A stretch of 64,000 nt of DNA. Origin: an uncultured Lachnospiraceae bacterium. GTDB taxonomy: Bacteria > Bacillota > Clostridia > Lachnospirales > Lachnospiraceae. How positions within the stretch are numbered: the first letter of the stretch is position 1; each line of letters begins with the position of its first letter. The notes under the pieces were generated by a model. That model was not told the origin of the DNA. It was given only the letters and a program-made list of their open reading frames with translations, and made no database searches. The translations under genes were made by a program, and so were the position numbers. The stretch covers positions 47,327 to 111,326 of the forward strand of contig CAJTMB010000009.1 of assembly GCA_910577105.1 (NCBI GenBank). Reading direction: 5' to 3'. This document shows positions 8,563 through 17,013 of this stretch, one piece after another.

Positions 8563-9535
8563 GAGAAAATGCCTGTGTCTGGCATCAGCATTTTTTTTCA
8601 TGCTGGTTTCTTTTTCGGGATGCGGCAACGCACCATACCTTTTTAAGTATGATGCAGAATACGGAGTAAGCAGTTTTCAGGTTGCTGAGATATACAATAC
8701 AGCCAAGGCAGACCCTTTTGCGGAAGATTTATGCATTGTGGCAGGAGATGTTTCAGGAAATTCCTCCATTGACATGTCACAGGCCGGGGCGGCGCTTCTA
8801 TGTGATGTCAATCATGCGGAAGTCCTGTATTCCCAAAATGCCCATGAACGAATGCATCCGGCCAGCCTTACGAAAGTAATGACTGCGCTTGTGGCGCTGA
8901 AATACGGCTCCATGGACCAGTTGCTGACTGCCACCAATTCCGTCAATATCACGGAACAGGGGGCTACCTTGTGCGGCATAAAACCGGGGGATACCATGAC
9001 GCTGTCACAAGCTGTCCATATCCTGCTTATTTATTCCGGAAATGATGCTGCCATGATGGTTGCGGAAGGCGTTGGCGGCAGTGTGGAGGGATTCGTGGAA
9101 CTGATGAACCAGGAAGCCAAAGCCATAGGCGCCACCAACACCAACTTTGCCAATCCCCACGGACTGACACAGGACAACCATTATACAACAGCTTATGATA
9201 TGTACCTCATATTTAATGAGGCCATTAAATACGAGTCCTTCCGGGAAATCATTCATATGACTTCCTACAGCACCGTTTACCACGATAAGGACGGGGACAG
9301 CAAGGAGCTTTCCATCAACACCACCAACCAATACCTCAGGGAGCGGTATACCCCCCCTGAAAATGTTAACATAGTGGGCGGAAAAACCGGAACTACCAAT
9401 GCTGCCGGCCATTGTCTTGTCATTTTATCAAGGGATTCTGCCGGAGCCCCATATATTTCCGTGATACTGCGCTCCGAATCCACAGACCTGCTCTATCAGG
9501 AAATGTCAGACTTGCTTGCTGAAATAGGAAAGTAG
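8546..9535 (+). CDS. D-alanyl-D-alanine carboxypeptidase (PBP5/6-like), probable lipoprotein
   Basis: This 329-residue protein is a peptidase S11 enzyme that trims the terminal D-Ala from peptidoglycan stems. The active-site motifs are S107-L-T-K110, an SGN (YSGNDAA) and a KTG (GGKTGTT). The N-terminus has a positively charged start, a hydrophobic stretch and F-S-G-C26, a plausible lipobox. It therefore looks lipid-anchored; the C-terminal amphipathic anchor domain of classical DacA seems absent. It starts at GTG 8546 inside the end of the mgsA-like gene, so it is likely co-translated. Confidence 0.92.
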   Translation: MKCTNKRKCLCLASAFFFMLVSFSGCGNAPYLFKYDAEYGVSSFQVAEIYNTAKADPFAEDLCIVAGDVSGNSSIDMSQAGAALLCDVNHAEVLYSQNAHERMHPASLTKVMTALVALKYGSMDQLLTATNSVNITEQGATLCGIKPGDTMTLSQAVHILLIYSGNDAAMMVAEGVGGSVEGFVELMNQEAKAIGATNTNFANPHGLTQDNHYTTAYDMYLIFNEAIKYESFREIIHMTSYSTVYHDKDGDSKELSINTTNQYLRERYTPPENVNIVGGKTGTTNAAGHCLVILSRDSAGAPYISVILRSESTDLLYQEMSDLLAEIGK

Positions 9536-9539
9536 CTCA

Positions 9540-9589
9540 AGTTTCCGTATTTTGTATCGCCGCCACCGCCCATGCAAAATACGGAAACT
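9540..9589. repeat. Long perfect hairpin with G/C-rich loop
   Basis: Arms 9540-9554 and 9575-9589 are perfect 15-base inverted repeats. With a wobble pair and two more pairs the stem reaches 18 bp around a loop of about 13 bases. On the minus strand the inter-arm segment contains GGGCGGTGGCGG, four G-tracts separated by single bases. It sits between dacA and the promoter of the next gene. No T-run directly follows the stem, so it is not a textbook terminator. Compare the element at 29974-30040. Confidence 0.8.
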
Positions 9590-9604
9590 CGAAGGAAATA
9601 GTAG

Positions 9605-9633
9605 TTGTTTTTTATCGTAATATATTTTATAAT
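9605..9633 (+). promoter_or_regulatory. Sigma-A-type promoter for the P-loop protein gene
   Basis: A TTGTTT box (9605-9610), a 17-base spacer and TATAAT (9628-9633) lie about 50 bases before the 9686 gene, in an AT-rich stretch after the dacA gene. Confidence 0.75.
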
Positions 9634-9685
9634 GATAGTAAGTTTTTTAGTTTTATACATCAATTTACTCTAGGAGGGTTCACCG

Positions 9686-10105
9686 ATGGTTCAATTAATT
9701 GTAGGCAATAAAGGAAAAGGCAAAACAAAGCATTTATTAAATAAAGTCAATGCTGAAATTAAAGAAGCAGAGGGAAGCATTGTATATCTTGATAAATCTC
9801 CCAAACATATGTATGAATTAAATAATAAAGTCAGGTTAATCGATGTATCTGAATATTTAATTGAAAATACAGACGGATTTTTGGGATTCATTTGCGGTAT
9901 CATTTCTCAGGACCATGACTTACAGCAGATGTATTTTGACAGTTTTTTAAAGATTTCCCAATTAGAAGACGAAAACCTTCTTTCAGCCATTGATAAGCTG
10001 GAAAAAATCAGTGAAAAGTTTGGCGTTGATTTTACCTTGAGTATTTCCAAAGATGAACATGAACTTCCTGAAGCAGTAAAATCAAAGATAATTATCTCTT
10101 TATAA
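9686..10105 (+). CDS. Small uncharacterised P-loop protein
   Basis: This 139-residue protein has GNKGKGKT at residues 7-14, which fits the Walker A pattern GxxxxGKT. It then has an alternating acidic/hydrophobic body without membrane segments. A possible second strand, GSIVYLDKSP, could serve as Walker B, but no classical motif is clear. I do not recognise a defined function. The gene has its own promoter, a strong AGGAGG site and a downstream hairpin, so it seems to be a single-gene unit. Confidence 0.75.
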   Translation: MVQLIVGNKGKGKTKHLLNKVNAEIKEAEGSIVYLDKSPKHMYELNNKVRLIDVSEYLIENTDGFLGFICGIISQDHDLQQMYFDSFLKISQLEDENLLSAIDKLEKISEKFGVDFTLSISKDEHELPEAVKSKIIISL

Positions 10106-10123
10106 TACATAAAGGAAACAGAC

Positions 10124-10156
10124 AAAGCCTCGGATGTTTTCCGGGGCTTTCTCATG
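10124..10156 (+). terminator. Probable intrinsic terminator
   Basis: AAAGCCTCGG (10124-10133) pairs with CCGGGGCTTT (10141-10150) with one G-U pair and a 7-base loop. The 3' side is only weakly T-rich. Confidence 0.6.
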
Positions 10157-10205
10157 TATGACAGGAAAAAACAAGTAATGGAAACCGGAGGGGAGGCGTG
10201 CGGCA

Positions 10206-11609
10206 GTGTCAGGTAAGAAGACACCAAAAGTGACAAAAATCCGTAAATACCATAAACCTTTAAACCTCAACATCGGTATGGTGATTTTTGCAGTCATTTT
10301 TATCTATGTCTGTATCTGTATCAGCATGTACTTTAAAGATAATCATATCAGGCCATATGAAGTCAGGGAAGGCTCCCTTTCTTCTGAGAACCTGTACACC
10401 GGAGTCGTACTCAGGGAAGAAACCGTTGTCACTGCCGATGCGGCGGGATACGTCAATTATTATGCACGGGAAGGGGAGCGTGCCGCTGTTGGCAATCTGA
10501 TTTACACGGTAGACGAAACCGGCAGGCTATCGGATTATTTGAATAGTGCCGATACAGGGGAAAATTCCCTCTCCGATTCGGACCTGTCACAGTTAAAAAG
10601 CGAAATTGTTAACTTTTCCCACGGCTTTTCACCACAAAATTTTTCTACTGCATATGATTTTAAATATACCATCAAAGGCACGGTCTTAAAGCTTGCCAGT
10701 GCATCACTTTTGGACAATATTTCGGATTTGGACGGAGAGTTTCGCAGTACAGTATCCCTTTCCTATACCCCTTATACCGGGATTGTCATGTACTGGATTG
10801 ACGGCTATGAGACGCTGACTCCGGACGCGGTCAATACCGGCACCTTTAAAAACGAAGACTATGAAAAAAAACAGCTCATAAGCAACGAACTGGTAGCAGC
10901 CGGTGACACCGTCTATAAAATCTGCGACAAAGAAAACTGGTCCCTGGTCATTCCCGTGGACGAAAGCAAGGCCGCAGAACTGCTGGAAGAAGAATTTGTA
11001 AAAGTAAGATTCATGAAAAATCAGGATGAGTCCTGGGGCGAAGTAGAGATTCTGCATAATCCGGACGGCAATGTCTATGCCCAGTTAACCTTTACCAATT
11101 CCATGGTAAGTTTTGCCAATGACAGGTTTTTGGAAGTAGAACTTTTGCTGCATGAAGAAACCGGCTTAAAAATACCAAACAGTTCTATTGTCGAAAGAGA
11201 ATTTTTCCTGATTCCGGAAGCTTTTGTTACAAGAAGCGGAGATTCTGACTCTTATGGCGTGTTGAGAGAGGCCGTTCTGGAGGACGGGACACGCAGCACG
11301 GAATATGTGCCGGTCACCGTTTACAGTCTGGTTGACGGGGAATATTATGTGGATGCCGGTGTCATAAAAAGCGCTGACCATCTGTTTATGCCGGACTCCA
11401 CAGAAACATATACCGTCAGCAAACGCGCAACCCTCAAAGGAGTTTACAATATGAACAAAGGATATGCCGACTTCAGACAGATAGAAATCCTTTACCAGAA
11501 TGATGAATATTCCATTGTCAAGTCCAATACGGAATACGGCCTTAATGTATATGATTTAATTGTACAGGATGCCTCCAGTGTTTCGGTAGACCAGTTCATT
11601 TACAAATAA
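10206..11609 (+). CDS. HlyD-like membrane-anchored adaptor protein
   Basis: This 467-residue protein has a short basic cytoplasmic tail, one membrane segment (about residues 22-42) and a large extracytoplasmic part. That part contains an early biotinyl-lipoyl-like hairpin (GYVNYYAREGERAAVGNLIYTVDE), as in HlyD/MacA membrane fusion proteins. No exporter lies next to it; YggS and SepF genes follow instead. I infer an envelope role possibly tied to division, unproven. GTG 10206 is preceded by GGAGGGGAGG. Confidence 0.7.
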   Translation: MSGKKTPKVTKIRKYHKPLNLNIGMVIFAVIFIYVCICISMYFKDNHIRPYEVREGSLSSENLYTGVVLREETVVTADAAGYVNYYAREGERAAVGNLIYTVDETGRLSDYLNSADTGENSLSDSDLSQLKSEIVNFSHGFSPQNFSTAYDFKYTIKGTVLKLASASLLDNISDLDGEFRSTVSLSYTPYTGIVMYWIDGYETLTPDAVNTGTFKNEDYEKKQLISNELVAAGDTVYKICDKENWSLVIPVDESKAAELLEEEFVKVRFMKNQDESWGEVEILHNPDGNVYAQLTFTNSMVSFANDRFLEVELLLHEETGLKIPNSSIVEREFFLIPEAFVTRSGDSDSYGVLREAVLEDGTRSTEYVPVTVYSLVDGEYYVDAGVIKSADHLFMPDSTETYTVSKRATLKGVYNMNKGYADFRQIEILYQNDEYSIVKSNTEYGLNVYDLIVQDASSVSVDQFIYK

Positions 11610-11629
11610 GCAAAATCATGGAGGTTGAC

Positions 11630-12322
11630 ATGATTAAAGACAAGGTTGCAGAAGTAAAAGACACTATGGCGCGCGCCTGCAAGATAGCCGGAAGAAACAG
11701 CAGTGAAGTATCTTTGATAGCCGTAAGCAAAACCAAACCTGTTTCCATGCTTTTGGAAGCTTATGAGGCAGGCTGCCGTGATTTTGGCGAAAACAAAGTG
11801 CAGGAGCTGACAGATAAATACAGCCAGCTTCCGGATGACATCCGCTGGCACATGATTGGACACCTGCAGCGCAATAAAGTAAAGTATATCGTAGGCAAAG
11901 TTTTTCTCATCCATAGCGTGGATTCCCTCAAACTGGCAGAAGAAATCAGCAGGGAAGCTGTCAAGAAAAAGGTAACGGTAAATATTCTTGTGGAAATAAA
12001 TGTAGCGGAAGAGGAGAGCAAGTTCGGCATATCCTGCGGCGAGGCTTCGGCGCTGGTGGAAAAAATTGCTCTTTTGCCGGGTATTTGTGTCAAAGGGCTG
12101 ATGACAATAGCACCATATGTAGAAAACGCGGAAGAAAACAGACAATATTTTGTGAAACTGCGCCAATTATGTGTTGACATAAAGAACAAAAACATTGATA
12201 ATGTCAGTATGGACATATTATCCATGGGCATGACCGGAGATTATGCTGTGGCTGTAGAAGAAGGCGCCACTTATGTACGAGTAGGCACAGGAATATTTGG
12301 GGATAGAAATTATGAGATGTAA
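11630..12322 (+). CDS. YggS/YlmE-family pyridoxal phosphate-binding protein
   Basis: This 230-residue single-domain alanine racemase-like barrel belongs to the PLP-homeostasis family. SKTKP carries the PLP-binding Lys; FGENKVQE, WHMIGHLQRNK, HSVD and LSMGMTGDYAVAVEEGATYVRVG are family signatures. The protein buffers PLP and influences amino-acid balance. Its location just before sepF is conserved in Firmicutes (ylmE-ylmF). ATG 11630 is correctly spaced from GGAGG; the ATG at 11618 overlaps that site. Confidence 0.95.
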   Translation: MIKDKVAEVKDTMARACKIAGRNSSEVSLIAVSKTKPVSMLLEAYEAGCRDFGENKVQELTDKYSQLPDDIRWHMIGHLQRNKVKYIVGKVFLIHSVDSLKLAEEISREAVKKKVTVNILVEINVAEEESKFGISCGEASALVEKIALLPGICVKGLMTIAPYVENAEENRQYFVKLRQLCVDIKNKNIDNVSMDILSMGMTGDYAVAVEEGATYVRVGTGIFGDRNYEM

Positions 12323-12345
12323 ATTTATTTAAGGAGATTACCACT

Positions 12346-12858
12346 ATGGGAGTAATGGACAAGTTTTTAAATTATATGAAATTAAACGACGAGGATGACG
12401 ATTATGATACGGATGATGATTATCTGGATGATGATTATGTAGACGATGCTCCTGCCAAAAAGTCTTATAAGGAACAGGAAGCCGAAGACAAATCCACTAC
12501 AAGGCGGCCGGCAGCAAAAGTCACCCCCATGCCCAAAAGCAACACCCGGAGAATGCAGGGTGCAAGCGGCATGGAAGTCTGTGTCATCAAACCTACTTCC
12601 GTGGAAGATGCCAGGGAAATTACCGAAACACTTCTGGCAAACAGAACCGTGGTACTGAATCTGGAGGGACTTGATGTGGATATTGCCCAGAGGATTATTG
12701 ATTTTACCTCAGGGTCCTGTTTTGCAATCAGCGGAAACCTGCAAAAAATTTCACATTACATATTTATCATTACCCCTGCCAGTGTGGACATTTCCGGTGA
12801 TTTTCAGGATATTCTGAACAGTGGTTCCTTTGATGTTCCCATAAATAACGGATATTGA
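12346..12858 (+). CDS. sepF: Cell division protein SepF
   Basis: This 170-residue protein has an N-terminal membrane-binding helix (MGVMDKFLNYMKL) and an unusually acidic Asp-rich linker (about residues 15-35). The C-terminal SepF fold (about 80-165) reads VCVIKPTSVEDAREI, then VVLNLEGLD and FTSGSCFAISG. SepF anchors and aligns FtsZ filaments. An AAGGAG site precedes the ATG, and a terminator follows. Confidence 0.95.
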   Translation: MGVMDKFLNYMKLNDEDDDYDTDDDYLDDDYVDDAPAKKSYKEQEAEDKSTTRRPAAKVTPMPKSNTRRMQGASGMEVCVIKPTSVEDAREITETLLANRTVVLNLEGLDVDIAQRIIDFTSGSCFAISGNLQKISHYIFIITPASVDISGDFQDILNSGSFDVPINNGY

Positions 12859-12867
12859 TTACACTGA

Positions 12868-12894
12868 GGGCAGATGTCTACAATCTGCCCTTTC
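12868..12894 (+). terminator. Intrinsic terminator after sepF
   Basis: GGGCAGAT (12868-12875) and ATCTGCCC (12883-12890) form a perfect 8-bp stem followed by TTT. Confidence 0.75.
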
Positions 12895-12935
12895 AAGTTA
12901 TTTACTCGCACAATCGTGAAAGGCATGGATGAAAA

Positions 12936-14048
12936 ATGGATATCAACAAACTACAGATAACATACGAAAAAAAGCCCTGCTACGAAATTGTATTTGAACA
13001 GTCTTTTGAAAGAATAGGCGAAGAACTGCTTGCACTTGGGACAAAAGAAAAACGGCTGTGTATCGTGACGGATGAAACGGTTTGCGCACTCTATGGGAAA
13101 GAGGTCTTACATAAACTGGAAGGCCGGTGCAAAAAAGCGGTTCTGTATTCTTTTCCTGCCGGAGAATCACACAAGACCCTTGACACCATCAAGGACATTT
13201 ACCGTTTTCTGATTGCAGAAGGCTTTGACAGAAAAGATATGCTTCTTGCCCTGGGCGGCGGTGTGACAGGCGATATGACCGGCTTTGTTGCAGCGACTTA
13301 CCTTAGGGGGATTGATTACGTCCAGATTCCCACTACGTTGTTGGCACAGGCAGACAGTTCTATCGGCGGAAAAACCGGTGTGGATTTTGACGGCTACAAA
13401 AATATGGTTGGCGCATTTAAAATGCCGCGTCTGGTATATATGAATGTCTCCACGTTAAAAACACTTGAGCCAAGACAGTACTATTCCGGCTTTGCGGAAA
13501 TCATGAAGCATGGTCTCATCAAGGATGAAGCCTTTTACCTGTGGCTGTTGGAAAACATGTATGAAATTTGTGACCGTGAAACGGTTGTTTTACAGGAAAT
13601 GGTATACCGGAGCTGTCTTGTCAAAAAGAAAGTGGTAGAAAAAGACCCAAAAGAAACCGGCGAGCGTGCACTTTTAAATTTTGGGCACACTATCGGACAT
13701 GCCATAGAAAAAGCAAAAAATTTCACCCTGTTTCATGGCGAATGCGTTGCTTTAGGGGCTGTTGCTGCTTCTTATATTTCCTATAAACGGGGAATGCTCA
13801 AAATGGAAGAGTATTATGAAATACGGGATATGTTTGTGCCTTTTAACCTGCCAATCAGTGTAGATGGCATTGACCCGGAAGAAATTGTAAGGCTGTGCCG
13901 GTCCGACAAAAAAATGGCAGCCGGAAAAATCAACTTTGTGCTTCTTACCAAAATCGGAAAAGCCTTTTTGGATAATACGGTAACAGAAGCGGAAATACTG
14001 GATGCCGTAAATGAAATATATTTTAGCGAAGAGGATGCCCATGAATAA
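12936..14048 (+). CDS. aroB: 3-dehydroquinate synthase
   Basis: This 370-residue protein catalyses the second step of the shikimate pathway. It has the NAD-binding ALGGGVTGDMTGF, the QIPTTLLAQADSSIGGKTGVD active-site stretch, and zinc ligands Glu in FAEIMKHGLI and His in FGHTIGHAIE and FHGECVALG. The gene overlaps lspA by eight bases, forming an aroB-lspA-rluD run. Confidence 0.96.
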   Translation: MDINKLQITYEKKPCYEIVFEQSFERIGEELLALGTKEKRLCIVTDETVCALYGKEVLHKLEGRCKKAVLYSFPAGESHKTLDTIKDIYRFLIAEGFDRKDMLLALGGGVTGDMTGFVAATYLRGIDYVQIPTTLLAQADSSIGGKTGVDFDGYKNMVGAFKMPRLVYMNVSTLKTLEPRQYYSGFAEIMKHGLIKDEAFYLWLLENMYEICDRETVVLQEMVYRSCLVKKKVVEKDPKETGERALLNFGHTIGHAIEKAKNFTLFHGECVALGAVAASYISYKRGMLKMEEYYEIRDMFVPFNLPISVDGIDPEEIVRLCRSDKKMAAGKINFVLLTKIGKAFLDNTVTEAEILDAVNEIYFSEEDAHE

Positions 14049-14574
14049 ATACAAATCTAAAATAAAGTGGATGTTTCTGTTTTTTGTGATGATGACCCTG
14101 TCCATCATAATAGACCAATGGACCAAGAATCTCGTTCTGTTGCATTTAAAAGACAAGGGGGCTTATCCTCTGATACAGGGTGTACTGGAATTTCAGTTTT
14201 TTTCAAATACAGGCATTGCCTGGAGTATGCTGGAAGGACAAGTCATTTTTATCCTGCTGACAGGCATTGTCTTTCTGGCAGTTGTCCTGTTCTGTATCAT
14301 AAAACTGCCTGACAACAAAAAATTTCACATTATCTATATACTGGGCGGCATTCTTATGGGCGGCGCTGTCGGTAACATGATTGACCGCATCCGTCTGGGA
14401 TATGTTGTGGACTTTATCTATATATCCCTGATTCATTTTCCCATTTTCAATGTAGCGGACATGTGCATTGTGATTTCCGTCATCATTCTTGCCGTTCTTT
14501 TTCTGTTTGTCTATAAAGAAGAAGACCTTGCTTTCCTAAATTTTAAACAAAAGAAATACCGTGAGGTGAAATAA
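14041..14574 (+). CDS. lspA: Lipoprotein signal peptidase (signal peptidase II)
   Basis: This 177-residue protein has four membrane segments. It carries the LspA signatures DQWTKN, NTGIAWS, GNMIDR (catalytic Asp), VVDFI and FNVAD (second catalytic Asp). It cleaves prolipoproteins after lipidation. ATG 14041 overlaps the aroB stop and follows GAAGAGGA; the family starts here, so the upstream in-frame ATG at 14011 is unlikely. Confidence 0.95.
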   Translation: MNKYKSKIKWMFLFFVMMTLSIIIDQWTKNLVLLHLKDKGAYPLIQGVLEFQFFSNTGIAWSMLEGQVIFILLTGIVFLAVVLFCIIKLPDNKKFHIIYILGGILMGGAVGNMIDRIRLGYVVDFIYISLIHFPIFNVADMCIVISVIILAVLFLFVYKEEDLAFLNFKQKKYREVK

Positions 14575-14578
14575 CGGG

Positions 14579-15490
14579 ATGATGGATGCCTTTCGATTTC
14601 AGATAACCGAAGAGATGGAAGAGGAGCGAATCGATAAGTGTATGAGTATGCTTATCGATTCTTTGTCGCGTTCTTATATTCAAAAGCTCATCAAAGAAGA
14701 ATCCGTCATGGTAAACGGCAAACCCGTAAAAGGAAGCTACCGCCTTAAGGTCGATGATGAGGTATCCTTCTTCCTTCCTAAAGTCATAGAACCCGATATA
14801 CAGCCGGAAAATATCCCCCTTGAAATTCTTTATGAAGATACGGATGTTCTTGTGGTAAACAAGCCGAAAGGCATGGTGGTACATCCCGCGGCAGGACACT
14901 TCAGCGGCACCCTGGTAAATGCGCTGATGTATCACTGTGGGCAGGAATTATCCGGCATTAACGGCGTAATGCGGCCCGGCATCGTGCATCGGATTGACAA
15001 GGATACCACCGGCTCTTTGCTTGTATGCAAAAATGATATGGCACACAGGGAGATAGCCGCCCAATTAAAGGAACATTCCATTAACAGGCGCTACCGGGCA
15101 ATCTGCCACGGTATTTTGAAAGAAACAGAAGGCACCATCAATAAACCGCTTGGCAGACACCCTGCGGACAGAAAAAAAATGGCCGTCAGGGAAGGCGGAA
15201 AGTCCGCCGTCACCCATTACACCGTTTTACAACAATTTGATAAATATGCCTACATTGAATGCGTTCTGGAAACAGGAAGGACACATCAGATAAGGGTTCA
15301 CATGGCAAGCATCGGACATCCCATACTGGGAGATGCTCTTTATTGCAGCCTGCCTTCCCCTTATCGCCTGGAAGGACAGACCTTACACGCAAAAACATTG
15401 GGATTTCACCACCCCAAAACGAAAGAATATATAGAAACGGACGCACCATTGCCGGACTATTTTGCACATCTTTTGGAAATTATGCAATAA
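14579..15490 (+). CDS. rluD: RluD-type 23S rRNA pseudouridine synthase
   Basis: This 303-residue protein has an N-terminal S4 RNA-binding domain (RIDKCMSMLIDSLSRSYIQKLI) and an RluA-family catalytic domain with HRIDKDTTGSLLV, where the Asp is catalytic. GRTHQIRVHMA completes the family signature. It follows lspA directly, as in Bacillus (lspA-rluD/ylyB). The precise target uridines are not readable from sequence. Confidence 0.92.
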   Translation: MMDAFRFQITEEMEEERIDKCMSMLIDSLSRSYIQKLIKEESVMVNGKPVKGSYRLKVDDEVSFFLPKVIEPDIQPENIPLEILYEDTDVLVVNKPKGMVVHPAAGHFSGTLVNALMYHCGQELSGINGVMRPGIVHRIDKDTTGSLLVCKNDMAHREIAAQLKEHSINRRYRAICHGILKETEGTINKPLGRHPADRKKMAVREGGKSAVTHYTVLQQFDKYAYIECVLETGRTHQIRVHMASIGHPILGDALYCSLPSPYRLEGQTLHAKTLGFHHPKTKEYIETDAPLPDYFAHLLEIMQ

Positions 15491-15576
15491 TTTATTGAAA
15501 ACAGCACAAAATACTGGAAATTTTGCATCATTTTTTATATAATAATAGTAATCTAATCAGAAAGGCAGGGACAGGT

Positions 15577-16203
15577 ATGAATACGGTAATTACAATTGGA
15601 AGACAGTTTGGGAGCGCCGGTCGCGAAATCGGTGAAAAAGTGGCAGAATATTTTGGAATCAAATGCTATGATAAAGAACTTTTATCCAGGGCAGCCAAAG
15701 AGAGCGGCTTTTGCGAGGAAATGATTCAGAATCACGATGAAAGGCCTACCAACTCTTTTTTATATAATCTGGTAATGGATACCTACTCCTTTGGTTACAA
15801 CGCATCTTCTTTTGTGGATATGCCAATCAGCCACAAAGTTTTTCTGGCGCAGTTTGACACCATTAAGAAGATTGCTGATGAAGGCCCCTGTGTCATAGTA
15901 GGGCGCTGTGCGGATTATGCCCTTGCCGACTATACCAATTGTATTCATCTGTTTATCTATGGCAATGAAGATGTCCGGGTGAAACGAATCATGCAAAAAT
16001 ATGATTTGACCGAAAACAAGGCAAAGGATATGATAATCAAAAAGGACAGACAACGTCAAAGTTATTATAACTATTATTCCTCTAAAAAATGGGGACGCGC
16101 CGACAGCTACGATTTATGCATCAACAGTTCCGTTCTGGGCGTGGAAGGCACTGTAAAACTTATTATACAATATATTGAGGACTACGAAATACGCAATAAG
16201 TAG
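15577..16203 (+). CDS. Cytidylate kinase-like family protein
   Basis: This 208-residue P-loop kinase-fold protein begins TVITIGRQFGSAGREIG, a Gly-rich nucleotide-binding loop, then KCYDKELLSRAAKESG. The later IVGRCADYAL and KRIMQKYDLTENKA stretches match the cytidylate-kinase-like family (AAA_26 type). It is common in Clostridia and is distinct from canonical Cmk; the substrate is unknown. ATG 15577 follows an AGG-rich site; upstream residues from the TTG at 15523 are not family-like. Confidence 0.85.
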   Translation: MNTVITIGRQFGSAGREIGEKVAEYFGIKCYDKELLSRAAKESGFCEEMIQNHDERPTNSFLYNLVMDTYSFGYNASSFVDMPISHKVFLAQFDTIKKIADEGPCVIVGRCADYALADYTNCIHLFIYGNEDVRVKRIMQKYDLTENKAKDMIIKKDRQRQSYYNYYSSKKWGRADSYDLCINSSVLGVEGTVKLIIQYIEDYEIRNK

Positions 16204-16212
16204 TAAAATTGC

Positions 16213-16241
16213 TTGACAAGGCACCTTCTTAATGCTATGAT
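16213..16241 (+). promoter_or_regulatory. Strong sigma-A promoter of the rplU operon
   Basis: TTGACA (16213-16218), a 17-base spacer and TATGAT (16236-16241) give a start point near 16248. Confidence 0.85.
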
Positions 16242-16244
16242 ATC

Positions 16245-16345
16245 TGAGTATGCCGCATAACTAGGTAAAAGTGCAGAAACATCTTGTTACTGCCACCAAA
16301 GTTAGCGAGTAAATGAACCATACTCAGGTTCATGAATAGGAGGTG
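16245..16345 (+). promoter_or_regulatory. Ribosomal protein L21 leader (probable)
   Basis: The 5' leader closes with TGAGTATG (16245-16252) pairing with CATACTCA (16319-16326). Internal GC-poor stems lie between, and the rplU ribosome site follows. Location and closing helix fit the Firmicute L21 leader class, thought to mediate autoregulation by L21. I could not fold it computationally. Confidence 0.65.
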
Positions 16346-16349
16346 CCTT

Positions 16350-16655
16350 ATGTACGCAATTATTGCAACAGGTGGAAAACAGTATAAAGTTGCTGAAGGT
16401 GATGTCATCAGAGTGGAAAAGCTGGACGTTGAAGCAGGAAATACTGTAACTTTTGACCAGGTAATCGCAGTAAGTGACGGTTCTTTAAAAGTGGGCGAAG
16501 ATGTGGCAAAAGCATCCGTAACCGCAACTGTTATGGAACAGGGTCGTGGCAAAAAGGTTATTGTATATAAATACAAGAGAAAAACCGGTTACCACAACAA
16601 AAATGGTCATAGACAAGCATACACTCAGGTTAAGATTGATAAAATCAACGCATAA
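16350..16655 (+). CDS. rplU: 50S ribosomal protein L21
   Basis: This 101-residue protein starts MYAIIATGGKQYKV and ends in a basic tail with YKRKTGYHNKNGHRQ, both diagnostic of bL21. It opens the rplU-prp-rpmA-obg run. ATG 16350 is preceded by AGGAGG with ideal spacing. Confidence 0.98.
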   Translation: MYAIIATGGKQYKVAEGDVIRVEKLDVEAGNTVTFDQVIAVSDGSLKVGEDVAKASVTATVMEQGRGKKVIVYKYKRKTGYHNKNGHRQAYTQVKIDKINA

Positions 16656-16673
16656 GCTTCATCATGAGATAAT

Positions 16674-17009
16674 GTGGATATGACAAATATTACTATCCGT
16701 AAGGAGCCAGACGGCACTTACAGACAATTGGTTTGTGCAGGACATGCCGGGTTTGCAAAAGCCGGCAGGGATATTGTATGTGCATCCGTATCCGTGCTGG
16801 TAATCAATACCATCAACGCATTGGAAGAATTAGCCGGAGAGTCTTTTGAAACAATGGTTAATGAAGAAGATGGCTATATACAATGTAATTTTCCACATCC
16901 CCTGCAGGAACATTCTGTTTTTCTTTTGGATGCCATGGTCTATGGACTTGAAAACATCCAAAAAGAATATGGAAAAAAGTATCTAAAAGTTAAATTTGAG
17001 GAGGTGTAA
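16674..17009 (+). CDS. prp: Ribosomal-processing cysteine protease Prp
   Basis: This 111-residue protein has the Prp catalytic pair within GHAGFAKAGRDIVCASVSVL: His near residue 24 and Cys near 36. In Firmicutes Prp removes the N-terminal extension of L27. The next gene encodes an L27 with that extension, which strongly supports the assignment. The start is either GTG 16674 or ATG 16680, both with a weak ribosome site, so low or coupled translation is possible. Confidence 0.93.
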   Translation: MDMTNITIRKEPDGTYRQLVCAGHAGFAKAGRDIVCASVSVLVINTINALEELAGESFETMVNEEDGYIQCNFPHPLQEHSVFLLDAMVYGLENIQKEYGKKYLKVKFEEV

Positions 17010-17013
17010 ACCG

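Noticed and set aside
16235..16576. Minus-strand frame over the L21 leader and rplU
   Set aside because: Covers a promoter, structured leader and a ribosomal gene on the opposite strand.
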